From an uncultured Tenacibaculum sp. (lineage in GTDB: Bacteria > Bacteroidota > Bacteroidia > Flavobacteriales > Flavobacteriaceae), in NCBI GenBank assembly GCA_947497895.1, contig CANMIL010000007.1, positions 1 through 64,000 of the forward strand: a stretch of DNA of 64,000 nt, in the 5' to 3' direction. Of this stretch, positions 10,030 through 22,000 are shown in pieces (the stretch's first letter is position 1; each line of letters begins with the position of its first letter). Both the position numbers and the translations under genes were made by a program. Below the pieces are notes generated by a model, which did no database searches, had not been told where the DNA came from, and was given only the letters and a program-made list of their open reading frames with translations.

Positions 10030-13000
10030 GAAGAAGGGGCAACAAATGAATTACAATTACCAAAAATAATTGCCTATAATAAAGAAAGTATAGATCGTAT
10101 TCCATTATCGTTTAATCAAGAACGATTGTGGTTTTTAGATCAACTAGATGGAAGTGTTGAATATCATATGCCAACGGTTATCCGTTTAGAAGGAACGCTA
10201 AACATTCCAGTATTGGAACAGGCTTTCAAAACTATTGTGTCACGTCATGAGGTGTTACGCACAAATATCTTAGCCGATGAAGGTAAAGGTTATCAGGAAG
10301 TTGTTAGTTCAGATAATTGGTCTTTAGATCAGGTTAATAATATTGACGAAAATGGATTAACCGAAACCTTAATTAATTATATCAGTATTCCTTTCAATTT
10401 AGCTTCGGATTATAAATTTCGTGCATGTTTATATCACTTAGAAAACGACAAATATGTTTTAGCTTGTGTTTTTCATCATATTGTAAGTGATGGATGGGCA
10501 GAAGAAATTTTGATAAATGAATTCATGACATTGTATAGTGCTTTACAAGCAGGAAAGTCAGTTGAATTACCTGAGTTAACATTACAATATTCTGATTACG
10601 CAATTTGGCAGCGAGAGCATTTAGAAGGTGAAATTTTAGACAATCAAATAGCATACTGGAAGAGAAAACTAGAAGATGTTGACACGTTAACATTACCAAA
10701 AGATTACAAACGAGCTGCAATTTCGAATAAAGAAGGAGCAAACTTAGTTTTACAGTTAAATAAAAAACTAAGAGATGATTTACAAGCCTTATGTAATCAA
10801 GAAGGAGTAACATTATTTATGTTATTGTTATCCGTTTTCAAAGTATTATTATCTCGCTATAGTGGCCAAAATGATATATGTGTTGGAACTCCAGTGGCAA
10901 ATCGTACACAGGCTGACTTGGAAGGAATGATTGGTTTCTTTGTGAATACCTTGGCATTGCGTACTGATTTAGAAGGAAATCCAAGCTTTAAAGAATTACT
11001 GAAAAAAGTAAAGACAACCACATTAGATGGTTATGATAATCAGTTGGCACCTTTTGAAAAAGTAGTTGACAGTGTGCTTACTGACAGAGATATTAGTACA
11101 ACTCCTTTATTCCAAGTAATGTTTGTATTACAAAATACAGCTCCTGCAATATCAGAAGGAGGAGAAGCATTAGATTTAGGAGGCGTTGAAATTTCTGGAT
11201 ATGGATTTGAAGGAAGAACAGCTAAATTCGACCTTACATTAGATATTTCTGAAAGTGATTCAGGTATTGTTTTAGATATGGCATATCGTACAGCTTTGTT
11301 CGATGAAACCACAATAATGAGAATGCTAACCCATTATGAAAACCTGTTAACCGCTATCGTTGATAACATCGCTCAACCTATTGATGATTTGTCTGTATTA
11401 ACTTCCGAAGAAGAAAATCAGTTGTTACATGTTTATAATGATACATCATTTGAATATCCAAAAGGTTTAACAATTATTGATTTTTTCAAAGAAAATGTGG
11501 CAAAAGCTCCAGATGCTCTTGCAGTTTCATTCGAAGGAAAAACAACTACCTACAGAGAGTTAGACAAATATTCTAATCAACTAGCCCATTATTTAATAGA
11601 ACAAGGAGTTCAAAATGATGATTTTGTAGGTATTTGCATGGATCGTGGTTTAGAATTGGTGGTTGCTATTTTAGCAACTCTAAAATCGGGAGCAGCTTAC
11701 ATACCAATAGATCCAACATATCCAGAAGATCGTATCAATTATATGCTTTCAGATGCTAACATTACTCTTGTATTAAGTGATACAATGAGTAGCGAGGTGT
11801 TGACTGAAAGTGAGGAATTATCAATCATACGTCTTGATAGCGATTGGAATACAGTCACTACATACCCAGAGGTAACTGTAGATAGAGAGATATCAACTGA
11901 TAGCTTGGCTTATGTGATTTATACTTCTGGAAGTACAGGAAAGCCGAAAGGAGTTATGGTTGAACATAGAAATTTAGTTCACTTATGCTTCTGGCATCAA
12001 TCAGCATTTTCAGTAACGACTTCAAGTAAAGGAAGCTTGTTCGCGGGAGTTGGTTTTGATGCAAGTGTTTGGGAAATATTTCCATATTTATTATCAGGGG
12101 CAAGCTTATATCCTATTACAGGAGAAAATCGTTACGACTTAGAGTTGTTTTCAACATTTTTAAATGAAAATGAAATTACACATGCCTACATACCAACCAT
12201 GTTATGTGAGAGTTTTATAGATGCAAATATCTCTTTACCAAACACAACAATCTTAACTGGAGGAGACGCCTTGTCTATTAACAAAGAAACATCTCTTACC
12301 ATTTACAATAACTACGGACCAACGGAGGCAACAGTAGTTGCTACGTATTGCAAAGTTTCTCCAACAGATAGTAGTAATGAAAAACCTCCGATAGGAAAGC
12401 CAATTAGCAATGCACAAGTTTATATTGTTGATTCAGCAATGAATTTATCTCCTGTTGGAGTTGTTGGAGAATTGTGTATCGGAGGTTCAGGAGTCGCTAG
12501 AGGTTATTTAAACAGAGAGGAACTTACAAAAGAGAACTTTGTCAGTAATCCGTTTAAAAAAGAAGAAAGAATATATAAAACGGGCGATTTGGTACGCTGG
12601 TTGCCTGATGGAAACATCGAGTTTGTTGGAAGAAAAGATACACAGGTAAAGATTCGAGGATATCGTATTGAACTAGGAGAAATAGAAAATACTTTATCAA
12701 ATTTAGATGTAGTTAGTCAATCATGTGTTTTGGCTAAACAGGATGCAAACGGAGTAAAACGTTTAGTTGCATATATTGTTCCAACGGAAGAACTAAATAA
12801 AGAAGAAGTTCAGCAAGAACTAAAGGAAGTTTTACCAGAGTATATGGTTCCGTCTATCTTGATAGAGTTAGATGAAATGCCTTTAACATCTAATGGAAAA
12901 TTAGATAAAAAAGCATTGCCAGAGCCTGATGGAACAATGTTGTCAACCAAAGAATATGTTGCTCCAAGAAATGAAGTAGAAGAACAGCTGACAGTTATTT

Positions 13001-16000
13001 GGCAAGATTTGCTAGGTGTTGAAAAGATTGGTGTTTACGATAACTTTTTTGAGTTAGGAGGTCATAGTTTATTAGTTGTTCAGTTGATAGCAAGATTGCA
13101 AAAAATAGATTACTACATTCAAGTTAAAGACCTTTTCTCAAACCCAACAATTGCATCTTTGAGTAAAAAAGTTTCTTCAGAAGGAGATTTTTATGAAGTT
13201 CCAGCTAATGGAATTACTAAAGACACAGATCTAATTGTTCCTGAAATGGTTCCTTTATTAGATTTTAGTCAAGAAGATATCGATAAAGTAGTATCAAAAA
13301 TACCTAACGGTGTTGCTAATATTCAAGATATTTATCCTTTATCTCCACTACAAGAAGGAATCTATTTCCATTATTTAATGAGTGATAAAGAGGAAGGTGA
13401 TCCATACGTTTTATCCGATTTATTAGTATTTACCGATTTAGAAAAAAGAAACTCTTTTATTGAGGCACTACAGTTCGTAATGAACAGACACGATGTATTG
13501 CGTACTTGTGTTTTAAGTGAAGGTTTACCAAATCCAGTTCAGGTAGTGTTAAGAGAAGTTGAATTGTCTATAGAGAATTTAATTATTGACGAATCAAAAG
13601 ATGTTTTAGAGGAATTACAAATACTATCCGCTCCAGGAAATCAATGGATGGACGCCTCGAAAGCACCTTTATTGAAGTTGAAATTAGCAAATGATGAAGA
13701 GAAAGGTCATTATTTCTTATGGGTAAATCACCATCATTTATTGTTTGATCATGTTGGATTGGACAAAATAATTGAAGAAATAGCAATTTATACGGAAGGT
13801 AAAGCAGAAAGTTTACCTGAGCCTGTATTATATAGAGAGTTTATAGGTCATACTTTACATTTACAAGCAACCAACGATAGCGAATCTTATTTCAAAGACT
13901 TGCTAGGAGAAATTGATGAACCGACCTATCCATTCGATTTATCAGATGTTCAAGGAACTGGAGGTAATGTTGAAGAAGCTATTGTAAACTTACCAGAAGA
14001 ATTAAGTTTGAAAGTTCGTAATGTCTGTTCAACCTTAGGAGTAAGTCCTGGAGTACTATTCCATGCAGCTTTCGGAATTGTTGTTGGGAAATGTAGTAAT
14101 AAAGAGTATGCTCTTTTTGGTTCATTACTATCAGGACGTTTACAAGGAAGCGCTGGAGCGGCAGATTCGTTAGGTCTGTTTATTAATACATTACCATTTT
14201 TTATAGAATTAGAGGGAAGCGTTAAAGAATATATCTTAAAAGTTAAAAATGCCTTAGGATTATTACTAACCTACGAACAAACACCACTATCATCTGTTCA
14301 AGGTTGGAGTGGAATCTCCAATGAAGTACCATTATTCAGTGCTTTATTAAACTTCCGCCATTCCCCTGTAATTTCTGAAGAAGAAATTACAGAAGATTCA
14401 GTGGATCTAGGAGTGAGTCTTGTTGAAGCACATGAACGTACAAATTATCCGTTCTCTTTAGATGTTGATGATTACGGAGCCGATTTTGCATTGAAGGTAC
14501 AAGTGCATGAAAGTTTAAGTGCAAATGCGGTGCTTTCATATATTGTAGAAGCAATATCAGGATTAGTAACTGGAGTTGAAGAGAAAAAGAATGTAGCACA
14601 AATAACAATTCTATCTGAAGAAGAGAGAATAGATATTTTGGAAGGATTCAATGGTAACGAAGTAGCATATCCTTTCGATGAAACCGTTGTTGATTTGTTT
14701 ACACAACAAGTGGAAAAAACACCAAATGCTGTTGCGATAACTTTTGAAGGAGAAAAGTTAACATACAAGCAATTGGACGAACGTTCAAATCAGTTAGCCC
14801 ATTATTTATTAGACAAAGGAGCGAAGCCAGAAGATTTAATTGGAATCTGCTTAAATCGTGGATTGGAAATGCTAATTGGTGTTTTGGGAATTTTAAAAGC
14901 AGGAGGAGCTTATGTTCCTATGAAACCAGATTTCCCAGAAGATCGAATTACTAGTATTTTGGAAGATACTGCGTGCAATTTATTAATTACTGATGTAGCT
15001 AGTCAATCAGTATTAGCTTCATTTGAAGATATTGAATTGATTGTGTTGGATGATAACTCATTAATTGAATCGAAGTATCCAAGTTCATCGGTAAATATTG
15101 CTATAGATCCGAACTCTTTAGCCTATGTGATTTATACTTCAGGGAGTACAGGAGTTCCTAAAGGAGCAATGATCGAGCACACAGGATTGTTAAACCATTC
15201 ATTAATAATGGTTGATGAACTTAAAATGACCAACGAGAGTGTTGTGGCATTTACAGCTCCATTTACTTTCGATATTTCTGTGTGGCAAATGCTAAGCGGA
15301 TTGTTATGTGGAGGATGCATTGCAATTTATAGTGAAGAAATGATTTTACATATTGATGAATTTCAAAATTCACTGTCTGAAAACAAAGTAAGTCACCTTC
15401 AATTGGTTCCATCGTATGTTTCTAGTTTATTAGAAAGCGATATCAATACAAAGGGCTTAGATAATTTAGCATATTTCTTGGTAACAGGTGAGGCAGCTAC
15501 AAAATCACTATTGGATAAATGGTTTGCTTTATATCCAACAGTTCCTGTAGTAAATGCTTATGGACCTGCTGAGGCTTCTGATGATATCGCTTTACATATT
15601 ATGCATGAATCTCCAAAAGGAGCTGTAGTTCCTATCGGAAAACCGGTAGCGAACATGGATGTATATGTTGTTGATTCTTTCGATAATTTATGTCCAGTAG
15701 GAATAATTGGAGAATTATGGACTAGCGGAATTGGTGTTGGGCGAGGATATTTAAAAAGAGAAGAATTAACCAAAGAGAAATTTGTTGAAAACCCATTTAA
15801 ATCAGAAGGAGGACGTTTATACAAAACAGGAGATTTAGGAAGATGGTTACCAGATGGTACTTTAGAGTTTGTTGGACGTTCAGATGATCAGGTAAAAGTT
15901 AGAGGTTATCGTATCGAGTTAGGTGAAATAGAAAATGCATTATCTGTTGTTACAGGAATTCAACAAAGCTGCGTATTAGCTAAAAAAGACATAAACGAAA

Positions 16001-19000
16001 TCAACCACTTGGTAGGTTATGTGGTTGTTGAAGACTCATTGAATAAGGAAGACATACAGGAAGAGCTGAAATTGAGTTTGCCAGAGTATATGGTTCCAAT
16101 GATTTGGATTGAACTGGATGAAATGCCATTAACACCAAACGGAAAGCTAGATAAAAAAGCACTTCCAGAATTAGACGGAGCTACCTTGTCAACTAGAGCG
16201 TATGTTGCTCCCAGAAATGAAAAAGAAGAAAAAGTTGCTGCTGTTTGGAGAAAATTGTTTGCTATTGATAGAATAGGAATCAATGATAATTTCTTCGAAT
16301 TAGGAGGTAACAGTTTATTGGTTATTAAATTAATCTCTAAACTACAAAATGTTGGATTTAACATAGGAGTTAAAGAAATCTTCTCGAATCCTACTATTGC
16401 AGGTATCAGTGAAAACCTACTATCTGGTGAGTCAATCTATCATGTTCCACCAAATGGAATAACAGCAGGCGTAACACAGATTACTCCAGAAATGGTTCCT
16501 TTATTAGATTTTGAACAAGAGGATATCGATAAAATTGCAGACAATGTTCAAGGTGGTGTTTCTAATATTGAAGATATATATCCATTATCACCATTACAAG
16601 AAGGAATCTATTTCCATCATTTAATGAGTACGAAGGAAGAAGGAGATCCTTATGTACTACCACATTTAATGGCATTTTCAGATGAAGAAAAACGAAATTC
16701 ATTTATTGATGCATTACAATATGTAGTAAATCGTCATGATGTATTACGTACAAGTGTAATTAGCGAAGGTTTACCAAAAGCAGTTCAAGTTGTGCATAGA
16801 GAAGCACAACTATCAGTTGAAAAATCGATTATAGCTGATGATGTTGAAGATGTAATCGCTGAATTGAAAAGAGAAAACGCAGCAGGTAAATTATGGGTTG
16901 ATGTTTCAGAAGCTCCATTGATGAAACTGAAAGCAATAGATGATCCTAAAAATAACGGCTATTACTTAGTGTTATTGGAGCATCATTTAATGTTCGATCA
17001 TATTGGAGTTGAAAAGGTTGTTGACGAGGTTACTATGTGCTTATTAGGAGAACATTCGAATCTTCCTGAACCAGTTTTATATAGAAACTTTATAGGTCAT
17101 ACATTACATCTACAAAAAACAAATGATAGCGAAGCTTATTTCAAAAACATCTATACAAATATTGAAGAGCCTACCTATCCATTTGAATTGGTTGATGTCA
17201 AAGGAACAGGAACGAGTATTCAAGAATCTAGTATAATTTTACCAGAGCAACTTTCTAAGAGTATTCGAGAAGTAAGCACTAAATATGGAATGAGTCCTGC
17301 GGTGTTATTCCATGCTGCATTCGGATTGGTTATTGGAAAATGTAGTAATAAAAACCATGCTATTTTCGGGTCTTTATTTTCGGGTCGCTTACAAGGCTCT
17401 TTAGGAGTTGAAGACTCTTTAGGTATGTTTATTAATACCTTACCATTTTTAGCTCGATTAAATGGTAAGGTTGCTGAGTACATAAATTTAGTTAAGGAAC
17501 ACTTAAATGGATTATTACCATACGAACAAACACCATTGTCAAGCATTCAATCATGGACTGATATTCCAAATGATGTACCTTTTTTCAATGCATTATTAAA
17601 CTTCCGTCACGGAAACCTTTCAACAACAAATGACGGAGAGACGGAACCTGTTGATTTAGGGGTTTATATGATTAGTAGTGAAGAAAGAACAAATTATCCA
17701 TTTAGTTTAAGTGTTGATGACTATGGCGATGATTTTGGTTTAATTGCTCAAATAGAAGAAAGTATTCCTGCAGATCGCATTACTTCTTACATGCAAGAAG
17801 CGTTAATTCAATTGTTGGATGGATTGAATAAGAATATAAATGTAACTGACTTATCCATATTAACTGAGAAGGAGGAAGTACAATTATTAAAAGAGTTTAA
17901 TGAAACTCTTATTGAGTATCCTGAAGAAAAAACAATCATTGATTTATTCTCAATTCAAGTTGAACAAAATCCAGAAGCGATTGCTTTAGTTGATCAAGAA
18001 GAAAAGTTGAGTTATAAAGAACTTGATGAGCTTTCGAACAAGTTATCGAACTACATTTTAGCGAATCACACTATTAATAATGAAACTTTAGTAGCAGTAA
18101 CACTAGAAAGAAGTAATTGGCTAATCGTTTCATTTTTGGCAGTCTTAAAATCTGGAGGAACGTATGTACCAATAGATCCATCATATCCAGAGGAAAGAAA
18201 AGAATATATTAAAACAGATAGTAATAGCAGCTTTGTTATTGATGAAGCGTTTTTAACATCTTTCAAAAAGGATATAGATAAATATGATAACACTACACCT
18301 GATGTAGTTGTTAAGGCGAATGATTTGGCCTATGTAATTTATACTTCAGGAAGTACAGGGAAGCCTAAAGGAGTAATGATTGAACATTACAGTATTATAA
18401 ATACGATACTGTCGCAGATTGCCGATTTCTCTATTAATACTGAAGATAATTGTTTGCAATTTGCAAGTCCTTCGTTTGATGCTTCTATCTGGGAAATAGG
18501 AATAGCCTTATTAAGTGGGGCTAGTTTATGTATTGTAAGTGAGGAAGGTAAATCGGATATGTCCTTATTTAAAAACTTCATACAAGAACAAACAATTACG
18601 TTTGCAACCTTACCACCTGCATTTTTACAACTATTAGAAGTAGAAGACGTACCGACCATAAAAACACTGGTTACTGCGGGAGAAGCAATTCCATTAAAAC
18701 TGGCAAAGGCTTTTTCTGAAAGCTATAATTATATCAATGCTTATGGACCAACAGAAACCAGTATTTGTGCAACTACATTCAATGGAAAAATAGAAGATCT
18801 TGTTCCAATTGGAAAACCTATTCATAATACGGAAGTGTATATTTTGAACGACTCAAATGAGTTATTACCTTCTGGTGTAGTTGGAGAGCTTTGTGTTGGA
18901 GGAAGAGGTGTTGCTCGAGGCTATCTTAACAGAGAGGAACTTACCAATGAGAAGTTTATTCAAAATCCGTTCAAAGAAGAAGGACGAATTTATAAAACAG

Positions 19001-22000
19001 GCGATTTAGCCAAATGGTTACCAGACGGTTCTATCGAATTTATAGGAAGAAAAGATAATCAGGTTAAAATCCGTGGATATCGTATCGAACTTGGAGAAGT
19101 AGAGAATGCATTGGCGACTTTAACAGAGGTAAATCAATGCTGTGTCCTAGCAAAGAACGATGTTGGAGGGAACAAACAATTAGTTGCCTATGTAGTTACT
19201 GAAGGCGATTTCAATAAAGAAAGTTTACAAGACGAACTTCTCAAAACATTACCAGAGTACATGGTACCTATGATTTGGGTTGAACTAGAAGAGATTCCTG
19301 TAACAAGCAATGGTAAATTAGATAGAAAAGCATTACCAGAACCTGATGGTTCAATGTTATCTACTCAAGAATATGTAGCTCCAAGAAATGAAACAGAAGA
19401 ACAAATAGTAACGATTTGGCAAGAACTGTTGAATATTGAAAAAATTGGGGTTTACGATAATTTCTTTGAATTAGGAGGTCATAGTTTATTAATAGTTCAA
19501 CTAATATCTCGATTACAGGGAATCGGTTATCACATAACAGTAAATGATATCTTTTCTGAGCCTACAATCGCTGGAATTGCTGAAAAAGTATTGTCTGTTG
19601 ATGCAATGTACGTGGTACCTGCAAATAAGATAACAGAAAATGTAGATCAAATTATACCTGAAATGCTTCCGTTATTACAAGGTTTTGATCAAGAAAATAT
19701 TGAAACAATCGTAGCGCAAACTAAACGAGGAGTTGCTAACATTCAAGATATTTATCCTTTATCTCCATTACAAGAAGGAATATATTTCCATTATTTAATG
19801 AGTAATGAAGAGCAGGGAGATCCTTATGTTCTTCCAAATTTATTGTCATTTTCAAGTAGTGAAAAACGATCAGTATTTATAGAAGCACTGCAATTTGTTG
19901 TAAATCGTAATGATGTTTTACGCACTAGTGTAATAAGTGAAGGTTTACCTCAGGCGGTGCAAGTTGTACTCAAAGAAGCATCGCTTCAAGTAGAAGAGTT
20001 AACTTTTGATTCGAACATAGAAATAGAATCAGAATTAAAGCAAATGCTAGAGCCTGGTAAAAACTGGATAGATCTTACCAAGGCACCAATATTACAGTTA
20101 AAATCGGCAGATCATACTGCATCGGGTAAATATTACTTATTAATAAATCAACATCACTTGATTTTTGATCATGTTGGCTTAGAGATAATTATTTCCGAAA
20201 TCGAAATGTATTTATCTGGAAAAGCATCAATGCTTCCAGAACCAGCATTGTATAGAGAATTTATTGGTCATGTATTACACTTACAATCAGAAAATAATTC
20301 AGAAGTTTATTTCAAAGAATTATTCGAAGATATTGATGAACCTACCTATCCTTTTGAGCTAGCAACCGTTCGAGGTAATGAAGGCACAATTAAAGATGCA
20401 AATGTTGTATTATCGGAAGAATTAACAGAGGAAATTCGAAAAGTTAGTGTTGAATTAGGAATAAGTCCAGCGGTTTTATTCCATGCCGCGTATGGAATTC
20501 TTGTTGGAAGATGTAGTGGTAAAGAATATGCAGTATTCGGATCATTATTCTCAGGTCGTCTTCAAGGATCCGTTGGTGCAGCTAACTCACTTGGGTTATT
20601 TATCAATACGCTACCTTTCTTAGTTGAGTTAAAAGGAAATGTAACCGAGTATGTTCAAACAGTAAAACAAACATTAGGTGATTTGCTACCTCATGAACAA
20701 ACACCATTACCAAAAATTCATGGCTGGTCTGGTATTTCAAATGATGTACCATTGTTCAGTGCATTATTTAATTTCCGTCATTCTGAAATTTCAACAGAAG
20801 AAGTAGAAGCCCATGGTGATATGATGGACTTAGAAATGGATTTGATAAGTGGTCATGAAAGAACGAATTATCCTTTTGGAGTATATGTTGATGATTATGG
20901 AATAGGTTTCGGAATAACGGTTCAGGTTGATGAAAGTATTGATCCTGAAAGTATTCTTACTTATATGCAAGAAGCTCTAACTGGACTGCTAAGTGGATTA
21001 AAATCAGAAGAAACAGTAGCAATAAACAGAGTAGGTATATTACCTGAAGAGGAAGAACTTCAACTTAAAGAAGAGTTTAATACTGCAGAGGTAAATTATC
21101 CAAAAGATAAAACATTAGTAGACTTATTTATAGAGCAGGTAAAGGATACTCCAAATGCTGTTGCCGTAGTTTATGAAGGAGTAGAATTAACTTACAAAGA
21201 GCTGGATAAAAAATCAAATCAGTTAGCCCGTTATTTAAGAGAACATGGAGTACAACCAAATGATTTAGTAGGGATTTGTTTAGAACGCAGTTTGGAAATG
21301 ATTATCGGTATTCTGGGAATCTTAAAGTCTGGAGGAGCATATGTTCCTGTTGATCCAGATTATCCTGAAGACCGTATCGATTATACTTTAACAGATGCTG
21401 GTATTCGTTTGGTGTTGAGTAGTAAAGCGAGTAAATCATCTTTAAAAAATAGAGAAGAATTAAAAGTAGTGTCTCTTGATGAAGATTGGAATGCCATTTC
21501 AGAGTTTTCTACAAGAAAGTTAAGTTACAAAGGAATGACACCTAATGATCTTGCCTATGTAATTTACACTTCAGGAAGTACGGGGAAACCTAAGGGAGTA
21601 TTGATAGAACATATAAATGTAGTTCGCTTATTTGTTAACGACGAATGTTTGTATGATTTTTCTTCGAATGATGTGTGGACTTTATTCCATTCATTCTGCT
21701 TTGACTTCTCTGTTTGGGAAATGTATGGAGCATTATTATTTGGAGGACGTTTGGTAATTGTACCGAAAGCAGTTACTAGAGATATGGCTTCTTACACGCA
21801 ATTGTTAGTAAACGAAGGAGTCACAGTTTTAAATCAAACACCAAGCTCGTTTTATACGCTACAAGAGGAATTTTTATCAGCAGGTGTAAGTTCAAATGCC
21901 ATTCGTTATGTGATTTTTGGAGGGGAAGCATTAAATCCTACCTATCTAAAACCGTGGAAAGAAACTTATCAAGAATGTAAATTAATTAACATGTATGGAA

